A DNA stretch of 64,000 nucleotides from an uncultured Clostridia bacterium (GCA_934183305.1 CAKPSF010000001.1:310001-374000); one strand, 5' to 3'. Positions 48,201-57,514 are shown, counted from the stretch's first letter. Notes: a model not told the origin generated them from the letters alone. Translations and numbers: made by a program.

Positions 48201-50877
48201 AGAAGAACCAACAAACTATAACACATATAGTTATGAGAGCGATTGGAATGTAGATAGTACAACTATTGAATATACTTATAAAATTAAAGATGGAGACAAT
48301 GGATGTTTATGGGTAAAAGTTCCAGAAGATCAGTTTGCTGATGCAGCTGGAAATGGAAATATTGCAAAAGATGCTACTAAATTAAACATATATGCAGATA
48401 CAATAAATCCAACAATAACACTACTAAAAGACACAGAACTTAACCAAGCAAATCAAACAATAACAGTTAAAGCAACATTTAGTGAAGATGTATATGATTT
48501 GAATAATAAGTCAAGAGTATCATTGTCACCTGCAAATGCACCAAAACTAATATACAGTTTTGGAACAGGAAATAACAATGAAATTTCAGCTTCAAATGTA
48601 TCAGGAGCAGTAATAACATATGTTATTACAAAAGATCCTGTAAATGATAATGGAACTTTGCATTATGAATTAGCAAAAGGAAATTTATGCGACAGAGCGG
48701 GAAATGAGTACTATCAAGAAACAACAGATACAACAGCTCCAGAATTAAAAGAGGTATATATAACATCAGATTCAACACATGGAGTATATTGTAAGAAAGA
48801 TGTAAACATTAAAGCGGTAGCTGTATTTGATGAAGATATTGCAAAGCAAAATATGAAAATTAAGATCAAAATAGGAGAAGGACAAGAGCAAGAAATTGCT
48901 GGAACTATAAATAATGACTACAAAAAAGAAGTAATATTCAATTATACAGTTAAAGATGGAGATAATGGAAACTTTACAATATTAGATGTACAAGGAGATA
49001 CTTTAGAAGATGAAAGCTTAACAGATAAGACTTATGGATATGTACAAGATAAATATGGAAATCAAAAGAACATATTTAACTTTAGTAATATACAAGTATA
49101 TGGAGAAGCAATAGCAGATACAATAGCTCCAACAGTTACAATTACATCAGATGTAGAAAGAACAAATAAGGATACAGTAACATATACATTTACATGGAGT
49201 GAAACAGTAACTGGCTTTACAGCAAACGATATAGAAATAACTAATGGATTAAAAGGTGAATTCAAAGTAGTTCAAGATACAGATGGAAAAGTTTATACAT
49301 TAAAAGTAGATAGAATTGCAGAAGGTATGCAAATTGTAAGAGTTCTCTCAGGAGCATGTGAGGATTTAGCTGGTAATGAAAATACAGAAAAAGTTACATA
49401 TAACAAAGTATTTATAGATTGTACAAAACCTATTATAAGAGCAAAAGTAAATGGCGGAAATTATGTAATTGATACAGATAGCAATAAATCAACTTTAGTT
49501 GAAAATATAGTAGTTAACGAAGAATTATCAAAATTTGAATATATTTGGTCAACTTCTGAAACTTTACCAGAAACAGGTTGGAACCAAGTAGATGTTAGTG
49601 GATTAGCTTTAAATAGTGATGTAACAATTAAAACAGAAGTTAGCGAAGAAAAAACATATTATTTATATTTAAGAGCAACAGACCTAGCTGAAAATGTTTT
49701 AGAAGCAAGGACAAACGGATTTAAAGTTACAAAAGAGGAAATAAATTTAACACCAAATATAACAGAAGTAACAAACCAAGATGTTATAGTAAATGTTGCT
49801 TATGGAACCAACTTAACAGAAAATAGAAAAGCTGGAGTAAGTGGTAAAACTTCATCAGCAGATGAAACAACAGTTATTGTTTCAGAAAACGGAACAGTAT
49901 ATGCTGAAGCTACTGATAAAGCAGGAAACAAGGTGTATAAAACATTAGAAATAACAAACATAGATAAAATTGCACCAGAGGTAACAATTACTTATACAAC
50001 TAATGAAGATGGAAGTGTAACAGCGAAAATTAGCTTTAATGAAGAAAATGTAATAATTACAAATAATTCAGGAAATGATACTTATAGATTTACTGAAAAT
50101 GGAGAATTTACATTTGAATTTAAAGATAAAGCAGGCAATACTGGAAAAGCAACAGCAAGTGTAACAAATATAAAAGAAAAAGATACTACAGCTCCAACAG
50201 TTATGTTTAGATATACTCTAACAACAGTAACAGTTGATGAGCCATTAGGAGCTACAATATTAACAGATGAAGATGCAAAAATCGAATATAAATGGGATAA
50301 CGAAGAATGGATATCAACCACAGATTATGTAAGAAGCCAGAATGCATCTAAGAAAACAAATAGTGTTGGAAAACATATTTTATATGCAAGAGCAACAGAT
50401 AAATCAGGAAATATAAGTGATATTCAAGAATTAGAATTCAATGTGGTTAAAAAACCTGTATATCCTGAAATAATATTTGAAAACCTAACAACAGTACAAA
50501 CTAATGGAAATAAGTATGTAAAAATACCAAGTACATTATTACCAAATAATTTAACTGAACAAATGAACAAAGAAGCATTAGGAGATAGTGTACCACAATA
50601 TAAAAATTTAACTGAAGATGGAAGACTAAAGACTGGATCAGAGATTACACTTGATGATAATAGTAAATATATTGTTGTTGTAATAGGTGACGTAAATTGT
50701 GATGGTGAAGTATCTCCAATAGATGTTACTATAGCAAATAGTATAAGACTTGGAAAAGCAACAGTATCAGATGTACAAATGTTAGCAGCAGATTTCGATT
50801 CAGAAAATAGCATTAAACCTATAGATATAACTATGATTAATAGTTATAGATTAGGGAAAATAACTATTAGTATATAA
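45268..50877 (+). CDS. Giant secreted Ig-like protein with C-terminal dockerin
   Basis: 1869 residues. Signal peptide (about 10-35, ending SSSFAYA), a GLUG-like beta-helix segment (DWTPIGTEYTPFQGTFKGNGYEV), then ten or so bacterial Ig-like modules, several opening with ADTTAP/ADTIAP and containing TFSEKV or TFDEKI motifs, and a type I dockerin at the end with two calcium-loop repeats (GDVNCDGEVSPIDVTIANSIRLGK and ADFDSENSIKPIDITMINSYRLGK). The dockerin predicts binding to a cohesin, and a cohesin gene is the very next gene. No catalytic domain is seen, so it may be an adhesin. Confidence 0.88.
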   Translation: MKSKVKKMQIVLMKGVLIALSLIFVSSSFAYALDGLTLQESTALEILMYGEVGSAARKIEEHFKSKTTLYIVNEVQLRALAEYVNAGHSCYGKVIELLNDIRINGNVDWTPIGTEYTPFQGTFKGNGYEVKNLTYTLTSEVDGNIGLFGVNNGRIEKLNVNNSKIKKESTNSDYFNIGNIAGVNNGKIIDCSADKMPLSLTSVESGTDANKYAGLIAGKNVSNGIEKSKTKEIGKITITNNGDTINLGPKIYINDKEITDFSNTVYLQKDDKIKLEISIDKYIYTGLENGKKLKLTDEIDEEGNVTNKVAEENYPKLSLDKLIFKPVSATQEEIDNEDGTTTPRTFLVYEASEEKENTEYGPSNNAIKINFEKNMNDENLFVYYDTRTDNFDTANELKSSKFFENVNIKIDTLNPSVNISAYLAEAAESKRYPEGREVIIEVKTSEKIHADIAPEIKVSFSESGVGKYNYQENTTLGNAKHIDAVIDELGKTTWIYSYIINTGDEGKLNVEFVSGSLTDLANNQKDLTKLDKNEIESVYADTTAPMITIDTKDVDSITNKDEIEYTFTFSEKVEGFTADKITVNNGTKGTLSDVIENEGGTYSYKMIIKPDVTNGNVGDLQVIIEQDACKDLVGHSNVRTEKIIRVDKKSPLLLSLEAYSTSEIVLNSEISNVKENYRTGEKITVVATFDEKIASLEENVTGLPKLTLQFSESGDAKGEVTGTLEGNKITYTYTITSGDEGTLSVKGFSGTVTDEAGNVTRITKRTLDGDTIIADTTAPRLKELNITSPSDGSYKAGRIVTIEAEYDEKVYALENNEIKKVNIANAPTLKVSVGNANEVEATFVGYGTTDGKVDESKLIYTYTIRGEEKNEEDVVTYAGDNGEVKITKYENKENVFVCDLAGNKAMLSVNQTGNKIIADTIRPNVTNITATVENPNIQNTNPYYKAENEITITLTFSEKVSSAKILPEILVGFSENDIEEPTNYNTYSYESDWNVDSTTIEYTYKIKDGDNGCLWVKVPEDQFADAAGNGNIAKDATKLNIYADTINPTITLLKDTELNQANQTITVKATFSEDVYDLNNKSRVSLSPANAPKLIYSFGTGNNNEISASNVSGAVITYVITKDPVNDNGTLHYELAKGNLCDRAGNEYYQETTDTTAPELKEVYITSDSTHGVYCKKDVNIKAVAVFDEDIAKQNMKIKIKIGEGQEQEIAGTINNDYKKEVIFNYTVKDGDNGNFTILDVQGDTLEDESLTDKTYGYVQDKYGNQKNIFNFSNIQVYGEAIADTIAPTVTITSDVERTNKDTVTYTFTWSETVTGFTANDIEITNGLKGEFKVVQDTDGKVYTLKVDRIAEGMQIVRVLSGACEDLAGNENTEKVTYNKVFIDCTKPIIRAKVNGGNYVIDTDSNKSTLVENIVVNEELSKFEYIWSTSETLPETGWNQVDVSGLALNSDVTIKTEVSEEKTYYLYLRATDLAENVLEARTNGFKVTKEEINLTPNITEVTNQDVIVNVAYGTNLTENRKAGVSGKTSSADETTVIVSENGTVYAEATDKAGNKVYKTLEITNIDKIAPEVTITYTTNEDGSVTAKISFNEENVIITNNSGNDTYRFTENGEFTFEFKDKAGNTGKATASVTNIKEKDTTAPTVMFRYTLTTVTVDEPLGATILTDEDAKIEYKWDNEEWISTTDYVRSQNASKKTNSVGKHILYARATDKSGNISDIQELEFNVVKKPVYPEIIFENLTTVQTNGNKYVKIPSTLLPNNLTEQMNKEALGDSVPQYKNLTEDGRLKTGSEITLDDNSKYIVVVIGDVNCDGEVSPIDVTIANSIRLGKATVSDVQMLAADFDSENSIKPIDITMINSYRLGKITISI

Positions 50878-50911
50878 TAAAAATATTATATAAAGCTGGG
50901 TTTGGATTTCC

Positions 50912-50948
50912 CTGGCTTGGGGCAAGCATAAAAAACTTGCCCCAAAGA
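50912..50948 (+). terminator. Hairpin between dockerin and cohesin genes
   Basis: CTTGGGGCAAG pairs with CTTGCCCCAAG with an A-rich loop and no clear T run; a possible terminator or attenuator. Confidence 0.6.
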
Positions 50949-51026
50949 TACCTAAAAAATCTAAAAAAACTTGATTTTATTTTACAATATGTATATACTA
51001 TTAAATAAGAAAAGAGAGGTAAAAAA

Positions 51027-51728
51027 ATGAAAAAAGTTTTAATTTCAATTTTAGCAATGATTTTTATTATATCTATGGCTATAACTGTAAACGCGGCAAC
51101 AGGAAGTATATCTTCTGGTGCAAGTTCTGATAGTGTTCTAAAAGGAAAAACTTTTACGGTAACATTAGCAGGTGTTTCAGATACACCAATAGATGGTATG
51201 TATACAAAGTTTACTTATGATACAAAAGTATTAGAGTTAGTTTCTAAAACACCAGCTACTGGGTATGGAGATAACTCTGGTGATGGAGAAATATTAATAA
51301 CAAATAATTCTTCAAGTACATCTCCAACAAGTGGAACATTATATACATTAACATTTAAAGTGTTAGATTCAGCAGCTGCAGGAGAAACAAAAATTTCTTT
51401 TAACGGTTCAGAGTTACATTTAAATGATAATGGAACAATATCACAGTTAGCTACGAATGTAGATGAAATAACAATCACTGTTAAAGCAGATGATACAACT
51501 GTTGATAATAATAATAATAACAATGCAACAGGAAATAATAATAATTCCAGTAATAATAGCAGTAATAACAATAGTAAGTCTAATACTACTAGCAATACTA
51601 GTAAAAATAATTCAACAAAAAAATTACCACAAACAGGTATAAATGATGCAGGATTAATAGCAATAGTTGCATTAGGAGCTGTATCAATAGCATCTTATAT
51701 ATCATATAGAAAATATAAAAATATATAA
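51027..51728 (+). CDS. Cell-wall-anchored single-cohesin protein
   Basis: 233 residues: signal peptide ending VNAATG near residue 25, a type I cohesin domain (about 35-150, KTFTVTLAGVSDTPIDGMYTKFTYDTKVLEL...GTLYTLTFKVL), an Asn/Ser-rich linker (155-195), then LPQTG (about 202-206), a hydrophobic helix and a basic tail, i.e. a sortase anchor. With the dockerin protein just upstream this makes a minimal surface docking pair. Promoter TTGATT...TATACT lies upstream. No sortase is in the window. Confidence 0.9.
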   Translation: MKKVLISILAMIFIISMAITVNAATGSISSGASSDSVLKGKTFTVTLAGVSDTPIDGMYTKFTYDTKVLELVSKTPATGYGDNSGDGEILITNNSSSTSPTSGTLYTLTFKVLDSAAAGETKISFNGSELHLNDNGTISQLATNVDEITITVKADDTTVDNNNNNNATGNNNNSSNNSSNNNSKSNTTSNTSKNNSTKKLPQTGINDAGLIAIVALGAVSIASYISYRKYKNI

Positions 51729-51737
51729 CAATAATTA

Positions 51738-51769
51738 AAAATAATCCCTTAATCTAAGGGATTATTTTT
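51738..51769 (+). terminator. Terminator after the cohesin gene
   Basis: AAATAATCCCTTA pairs with TAAGGGATTATTT followed by Ts; it runs into repeat copy A. Confidence 0.92.
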
Positions 51770-51899
51770 AATATACTAGGAAATTTCTCATTTCCTAGTA
51801 TATTAAAAATGCTATAATCGCTATTGCCTTTGAGATTTCCTCATTTCATTCGGAAACTCAAATCGGCGAGAACAAAGGGTGACTAAAGTCGCTTTGTTC
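51765..51899 (+). repeat. 135-base interspersed repeat, copy A
   Basis: Identical to copy B at 61063-61197 except for two bases. It holds two hairpins: TTTTTAATATACTAGGAAA against its inverse, and GAACAAAG...AGTCGCTTTGTTC. It encodes no protein and sits in an intergenic gap, like a REP/MITE-type element. Confidence 0.85.
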
Positions 51900-51993
51900 T
51901 TATTACCTAATAAGCCTTTTTAATATAAAACTCTTTCCAATAGCTTTAAAATGTTATATAATAGGTAAAGAAAATGAAATTGGAGGTGAAATA

Positions 51994-52668
51994 ATGGATT
52001 TTAAGAGTTTTGAAAATGAAATAGGATATGAGTTTAAAAATATAGAATTGTTAAAAAATGCACTAACTCATACATCGTATGCATATGAAAATAATGTACA
52101 AAGCAATGAAAAGTTAGAATTTTTGGGAGATAGTATATTAGAGTTTATATCAAGTAAGTATTTGTTTAATAATTATGAAAATTTAAGAGAGGGAGAAATG
52201 ACTAAAGTTAGAGCAACAGTGGTATGCGAAGATAGTTTGTATAAAATAGCGGTAAAGCATAATTTTAGTGATTTCTTATATTTAGGAAAAAGTGAAAGTT
52301 CAAATAATGCACACTTATCAAAGGCAATTTTAGCAGATAGTGTTGAAGCTGTTATTGCAGCAATTTACTTAGATTCAGATTTAAAAAGTGCAGAGAAATT
52401 TATTATTGATAATTTAAAAGAAGCAATAGAAATTGCTACAAAACATGTTGGAGATAAGGATTACAAAACTGTATTACAAGAAAAATTGCAAATACATGGA
52501 AATGTAGAAATAAAATATTATATTACAAAAGAATCTGGACCTGATCATAATAAACTATTTGAATCAAATGTTGAATGTAATGGAAAAGTATTGGGGACAG
52601 GAAAAGGAAAAAGCAAAAAAATTTCAGAGATGATGGCGGCTAAAAATGCATTAGAAAATATGCATTAA
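51994..52668 (+). CDS. rnc: Ribonuclease III
   Basis: 224 residues. The catalytic motif NEKLEFLGDSILEF (about 38-51) carries the metal-binding Glu and Asp; a double-stranded RNA-binding domain fills residues about 152-224 (DYKTVLQEKLQIHG...GKGKSKKISEMMAAKNALE). It processes rRNA precursors and structured RNAs. Confidence 0.96.
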   Translation: MDFKSFENEIGYEFKNIELLKNALTHTSYAYENNVQSNEKLEFLGDSILEFISSKYLFNNYENLREGEMTKVRATVVCEDSLYKIAVKHNFSDFLYLGKSESSNNAHLSKAILADSVEAVIAAIYLDSDLKSAEKFIIDNLKEAIEIATKHVGDKDYKTVLQEKLQIHGNVEIKYYITKESGPDHNKLFESNVECNGKVLGTGKGKSKKISEMMAAKNALENMH

Positions 52669-52704
52669 TCCAAAATGATTTCTGTTTTGAAGGAGGCAAA
52701 CAAC

Positions 52705-53790
52705 ATGAAAAAATCAAAAAAACAATATGTAATACCAGTTTTTATACCACATTTAGGATGCCCTAATGATTGCTCATTTTGTAATCAAAAAAGTATAAGT
52801 GGAAAAACAAAAATGCCAACTAAAGAAGATGTAATAAAAATTATTGAAGATAATTTAAAAAGCTTTAAAGAAAGTGATGCATATATTGAAATTGCATTTT
52901 TTGGAGGAAGCTTTACTGGAATTGATATAGAAGAACAAAAAAAATATTTGGAAATTGCAAATGAATATGTAAAAAACAAGCAAGTGAATGGAATTAGATT
53001 ATCAACAAGACCAGACTATATAAATAAAGATATATTAAAAATGTTAAAAAAATATAACGTAAAAACAATAGAACTTGGAGTTCAATCAACTAATGATTAT
53101 ATTCTAAATAGATGTGACAGAGGGCATACTTTTGAAGATGTTAAAAAAGCATCTAAATTAATAAGATGGTATGGATTTAATTTAGGACATCAAATGATGG
53201 TAGGACTTCCAGAAAGCACAAAATTGGATGAAATTAGAACAGCGAAAGATTTAATAAAATTAAAACCTAAAATGGTTAGAATATATCCAGTTCTTGTAAT
53301 TAAAGGAACAAAATTAGAAAAAGAAATGGAACTTGGAGAATATAAACCTTTAACTGTGTTACAAGCAGTTGAAAGATGTAAAGAACTATTATATTTGTTC
53401 AATAAAAAGGATATACAAGTTATTAGAGTAGGATTACAAAATACAGAAGAGATTACTAATCCACAAAGCAAAGATAGCGAGGTTGTAGCTGGTCCATATC
53501 ATCCAGCGTTTGGGCAACTTGTTGATGATAGCATTTGGTATGATAGCATAGTTGATAAAATAAAGAAAATAAATGATAAGGTTAAGGAAGTAAAAATAAA
53601 AGTTAACTTTGCTGATATGAATAATGTTATAGGACATAAAAAATCAAATATAAAAAAATTAAAAGAAACATATGATGTAGATGTTATAGTTGAAGCAGAT
53701 AAAAATATTAAGCCTGGAAAATCTGAATTAATAATACTACAAACATATGATGAATATATGGAACAAGTAAGAGATAAAATAAAGATTTAA
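52705..53790 (+). CDS. Elp3-like radical SAM protein
   Basis: About 361 residues. The iron-sulfur motif CPNDCSFC (residues about 18-25) and the AdoMet region FFGGSFTG are clear; RCDRGHTFEDV and GHQMMVGLP are typical of the Elp3/YhcC-like branch found next to rnc in clostridia. The substrate is probably tRNA or unknown. ATG 52705 has AGGAGG six bases ahead. Confidence 0.88.
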   Translation: MKKSKKQYVIPVFIPHLGCPNDCSFCNQKSISGKTKMPTKEDVIKIIEDNLKSFKESDAYIEIAFFGGSFTGIDIEEQKKYLEIANEYVKNKQVNGIRLSTRPDYINKDILKMLKKYNVKTIELGVQSTNDYILNRCDRGHTFEDVKKASKLIRWYGFNLGHQMMVGLPESTKLDEIRTAKDLIKLKPKMVRIYPVLVIKGTKLEKEMELGEYKPLTVLQAVERCKELLYLFNKKDIQVIRVGLQNTEEITNPQSKDSEVVAGPYHPAFGQLVDDSIWYDSIVDKIKKINDKVKEVKIKVNFADMNNVIGHKKSNIKKLKETYDVDVIVEADKNIKPGKSELIILQTYDEYMEQVRDKIKI

Positions 53791-53841
53791 AAAGTATAAT
53801 AATTTTTAATTTTTTGTAAATAATTACATTAAGGTGTAATT

Positions 53842-54708
53842 ATGGAAAAAAGAATAAAATATAAATTAAAGATAAAAAAATATATGTTTGAGATATTCTT
53901 AATAGCTGTTGGAGCATTTACAATGGCTGTTGGAACATCTCTTCTTTTATTGCCTAATAAATTATCATCTGGAGGTTTTGCGGGAATTGCTACTATAACA
54001 TATTATTTATTTAATTGGAGTATGGGAACAGTAATAGTGCTACTTAATATACCATTCTTTATAATGGCATTTATAAGAATTGGAAAAGAATTTGTATTTA
54101 AAAGTATTATTGGTACTGTAATGCTTTCTTTCTTTATTGATTTACTAGATAAAATACAACCTCTTACTAATGATAGGTTATTGGCTTGTATATATGGAGG
54201 AATACTGCTAGGAGTAGGAACTTCGTTGATTTTAAGGGCTTCTGCGTCAACAGGCGGAAGCGATATGGTTAGCTATATAATTAAAAGTTTTAAACCAGGA
54301 TTATCAACTAGTAACTTAATTGTCATATTTGATTTTATAGTTATAACGCTAAATGTAATATGCTTTAAACAACTTGAGATAGGATTATATTCAGCAATAT
54401 CAATATATTTAATGGGAAAAGTTATAGATATTATTTTTGAAGGAGTTGATTTTTCTAAAATGATGTTTGTTATTTCTGATAAATATATTGAAATATCAGA
54501 TGAGATTGGAAATAAAATATCTAGAGGAACTACTGGGATTTACTCAAAAGGAATGTATACAAACAAAGAAAAAACTATGCTTATGTGCATAGCTTCAAGA
54601 GGTGAAGTTATAAAAATTAGACAAATAGCAAACAGAGTTGATCCTAAATCATTTATTGTTATTTCCAATGTTAGAGAAGTTTATGGTAAAGGGTTTAAAA
54701 AAATATAG
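53842..54708 (+). CDS. YitT-family membrane protein
   Basis: 288 residues: five membrane helices in the first 200 residues (GAFTMAVGTSLLLLPNKLSSGG, GTSLILRASASTGGSDM) and a C-terminal soluble DUF2179-like domain (FVISDKYIEISDEIG...GVYSKGMY-like, MLMCIASRGE). Function unproven; proposed transporters. Confidence 0.9.
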   Translation: MEKRIKYKLKIKKYMFEIFLIAVGAFTMAVGTSLLLLPNKLSSGGFAGIATITYYLFNWSMGTVIVLLNIPFFIMAFIRIGKEFVFKSIIGTVMLSFFIDLLDKIQPLTNDRLLACIYGGILLGVGTSLILRASASTGGSDMVSYIIKSFKPGLSTSNLIVIFDFIVITLNVICFKQLEIGLYSAISIYLMGKVIDIIFEGVDFSKMMFVISDKYIEISDEIGNKISRGTTGIYSKGMYTNKEKTMLMCIASRGEVIKIRQIANRVDPKSFIVISNVREVYGKGFKKI

Positions 54709-54710
54709 TT

Positions 54711-54992
54711 CTATTTTGCTTTCTTTTTCTTGGTAGTATTAGTATTTTCATCAAGAGGTTCAAACAATATTTTAACATTAATGCCTAGTACTTTTGCAAT
54801 TTTATCAACAGTGTCAAGAGAGAAAGTGTTTCTGCAGGCACTTTTTGATTCTATTTTTCTAATAAATTCATAACTATAATATGATCTTTTTGAAAGCTCT
54901 AATTGGGTAATTCCTTTAAGTTTTCTTTGTTTTTTTATATTCTGACCAACTAAATAATAAATATCTTTTTCTATGTTTGTTTCATTTTTCAT
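54711..54992 (-). CDS. XRE-type helix-turn-helix regulator
   Basis: 93 residues with one HTH_3 domain (about 12-68): QNIKKQRKLKGITQLELSKRS followed by a recognition helix region and LGINVKILFEP. A Lys-rich tail ends the protein. It stands alone between convergent and divergent genes; target unknown. Confidence 0.85.
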   Translation of the reverse strand: MKNETNIEKDIYYLVGQNIKKQRKLKGITQLELSKRSYYSYEFIRKIESKSACRNTFSLDTVDKIAKVLGINVKILFEPLDENTNTTKKKKAK

Positions 54993-55144
54993 ACTATATA
55001 TTACACTTCGTTTCCTTATAATTTTTATACTACCAGTAAAATTATTTTATCAAAAATCTTTTCGTTTTAATGTTGCCATATACCACCGCCAAATTTGACA
55101 TTATTAAAAAAACAATTATAATAATCTAAGAGGTGGAAAAAATT

Positions 55145-56044
55145 ATGGAGCAAGTATATATTATAAAAAATGTTAATTCGTTTGAACCAAAGCATATATT
55201 TGAATGTGGACAATGTTTTAGATGGAACCTAGAAGAAGATGATAGTTATACGGGTGTTGTTGCTAATAATGTTATAAATGTAAAAAAAGAACAGGATAAT
55301 ATTATAATAAAAGGTATTTTTAATGATAATATTAAAGATGTATGTAATAGATATTTTGATTTGGATACAGATTATTTGAAAATTAAAAATAAGTTATCCA
55401 AAATTGATAATAATCTAAAAATAAGTGTGGATTATGGGCAAGGAATAAGAATTTTAAAACAAGATGTATGGGAAACAATAATAAGCTTTATAATTTCAGC
55501 TAATAATAATATTCCAAGAATAAAAGGAATAATAGAAAGATTATCAAAAAAATATGGTAAAGAAATAGATTGGAACGGAAAGAAATATTATACTTTTCCA
55601 ACAATAGAAGAATTATCAAATGTGTCAGTAAAAGAATTAAGAGAATTAGGACTTGGATTTAGAGATGTAAGAGTTTTTGAAACCACCAGAATAATCGCAA
55701 ACAAAATAATTGATATAGAAGAACTTGAGAAAACTGAAGATGTAGAAGCATTAAGAAGACAACTTTTAAGACTACCAGGTGTTGGACCTAAAGTTGCTGA
55801 TTGCATAATGTTATTTTCAATGAAAAAATTTGAAGTTTTTCCAATTGATGTTTGGGTAAAAAGAGTAATGAAAGAATTATATAATGAAGAAATAGAAAAA
55901 ATTGAAATAAATGATAAAAATCATTTTAAATATCCTAAAAATAGTAAGGAAAATCAAAAAATATTAGAATTTGCAAATCAGAAATTTGGGAAAATTGCAG
56001 GTCTTGCTCAACAATATTTATTTTATTATAGGAGAGAACACTAA
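55145..56044 (+). CDS. ogg: 8-oxoguanine DNA glycosylase
   Basis: 299 residues matching OGG1-type glycosylases: FECGQCFRW near residue 20, helix-hairpin-helix LPGVGPKVADCIMLFS with the catalytic Lys-equivalent region before it (SANNNIPRIKGIIERL) and the catalytic Asp in FPIDVWVKR. It removes oxidised guanine. GAGGTG precedes ATG 55145; TTGACA...TATAAT (16-base spacer) is upstream. Confidence 0.93.
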   Translation: MEQVYIIKNVNSFEPKHIFECGQCFRWNLEEDDSYTGVVANNVINVKKEQDNIIIKGIFNDNIKDVCNRYFDLDTDYLKIKNKLSKIDNNLKISVDYGQGIRILKQDVWETIISFIISANNNIPRIKGIIERLSKKYGKEIDWNGKKYYTFPTIEELSNVSVKELRELGLGFRDVRVFETTRIIANKIIDIEELEKTEDVEALRRQLLRLPGVGPKVADCIMLFSMKKFEVFPIDVWVKRVMKELYNEEIEKIEINDKNHFKYPKNSKENQKILEFANQKFGKIAGLAQQYLFYYRREH

Positions 56045-56073
56045 AAGTTTTTTCCTTTTTTATGTAATTCTCA

Positions 56074-56102
56074 TTGACTTTATTCGAAAATCCGTATAAA
56101 AT
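56074..56102 (+). promoter_or_regulatory. Promoter of minD-minE-rodA-dus
   Basis: TTGACT at 56074-56079, 17-base spacer, TAAAAT at 56097-56102. Confidence 0.7.
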
Positions 56103-56162
56103 ATATGCGATGAAAATTGTTTAAAGTACTACGGAAAGCATTAAAATCGAGGAGGAATAATA

Positions 56163-56960
56163 ATGGGAGAAGTTATAGTTATAACATCAGGAAAAGGTGG
56201 AGTAGGTAAAACAACAACAACTGCTAACTTAGGTGCATCTTTGGCATTAGAAGGAAAAAAAGTTGCATTAGTTGATACGGATATTGGTTTAAGAAACTTA
56301 GACGTTGTTATGGGACTTGAAAACAGAATAGTATATGATATAGTTGACGTTGTTGAAGGAAAATGCAAATTGAGACAAGCTCTTATAAAAGACAAAAGAT
56401 TTGAAGAATTATTTTTATTACCTGCTGCTCAAACTAGAGATAAAAGTGCAGTTAATGAAGAACAAATGAAAGAATTAACAACAAAATTAAAAGAAGAGTT
56501 TGATTACATATTAATAGACTGCCCTGCCGGAATTGAACAAGGATTTAAAAATGCTATAGCTGGTGCAGACAGAGCAATAGTAGTTACAACAGCAGAAATA
56601 TCTGCAATAAGAGATGCAGATAGAATAATTGGATTATTAGAATCTTCAGAAATTAAAAATCCAGAATTAGTAGTAAATAGATTACGTCCAAGTATGGTAA
56701 GAAGAGGAGAAATGATGGACGTAGACGATATAGTAGATTTATTGTCAATAGATTTAATTGGAGTTGTACCAGATGATGAGTATATTATTACACAAACAAA
56801 TAAAGGTGAACCAGTTATATCTAATAAAAAAGCACCTTCAGGAAAAGCTTATTTAGAAATTTCAAAAAGAATATTAGGTGAAAATATTGAAATAACAATA
56901 CCAGGTAGAGAGAAAGGGTTCTTTGCTAAACTAAAAAGATTCTTTTCAAAAGATAAATAA
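56163..56960 (+). CDS. minD: Septum site-determining ATPase MinD
   Basis: 265 residues. Deviant Walker A GKGGVGKTTTTANLG at the start, DTDIGLRNLDVVMG, and a C-terminal amphipathic membrane helix (GFFAKLKRFFSK). It oscillates or localises on the membrane and recruits MinC, encoded at 13.8 kb. RBS GGAGGA. Confidence 0.97.
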   Translation: MGEVIVITSGKGGVGKTTTTANLGASLALEGKKVALVDTDIGLRNLDVVMGLENRIVYDIVDVVEGKCKLRQALIKDKRFEELFLLPAAQTRDKSAVNEEQMKELTTKLKEEFDYILIDCPAGIEQGFKNAIAGADRAIVVTTAEISAIRDADRIIGLLESSEIKNPELVVNRLRPSMVRRGEMMDVDDIVDLLSIDLIGVVPDDEYIITQTNKGEPVISNKKAPSGKAYLEISKRILGENIEITIPGREKGFFAKLKRFFSKDK

Positions 56961-56989
56961 AATATGAAATTGATTGGAGGAATAGACGA

Positions 56990-57514
56990 ATGTTTGAAAA
57001 TATAGTAAAGTTTTTTAAAAGTTTAGGAAAGAACGAAAAAGATGTAAAATCTAAAGATGCGGCAAAAGAAAGATTACATTTAGTATTAATGCAAGATAGA
57101 GCAAACATTTCTGCAGATTTTCTAGCCTTAATGAAACAAGAAATAATAGAAGTAATAAAAAAATATATTGATGTTGATGAAAATGCAATTGATGTTAGAT
57201 TAACAAATAAATCTAATGATGATGGAACAACAGGTGCACCTGTTTTATATGCAAATATTCCTATTATGAGTGTTAAAGAAGAAGCCAAGGAAGAAGTAAG
57301 AAAAGAGAAGAAAGAACAATCTAAGACAAAAGAAGAAAAACAAACTCCAACAAAAAAAGAAAATAAAACTAATAATGAGGAAAAAGCAAAAAATAAAGTA
57401 ATAGAAAAAAAAGATAGTGAAGAAAAAAGTGAAGAGAAACAAGAAACAGATAAAATAATTGAAAAAGCTGAAGAAATAGTTGAAGAAATAAAAGAAGAAA
57501 ATAATAATGAATAA
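56990..57514 (+). CDS. minE: Cell division topological factor MinE, extended
   Basis: 174 residues against about 90 in typical MinE. The first 90 match: amphipathic start, AKERLHLVLMQDRANISADFLALMKQEIIEVIKKYIDVDEN, which contains the MinD-binding and dimer strands. The remaining 80 are a Lys/Glu-rich low-complexity tail predicted as helix or disordered. It makes MinD release its ATP. The tail has no known role. Confidence 0.92.
   Translation: MFENIVKFFKSLGKNEKDVKSKDAAKERLHLVLMQDRANISADFLALMKQEIIEVIKKYIDVDENAIDVRLTNKSNDDGTTGAPVLYANIPIMSVKEEAKEEVRKEKKEQSKTKEEKQTPTKKENKTNNEEKAKNKVIEKKDSEEKSEEKQETDKIIEKAEEIVEEIKEENNNE

Noticed and set aside
45268..51728. A full cellulosome locus
   Set aside because: Only one cohesin and one dockerin are present and no glycoside hydrolase is linked to them.
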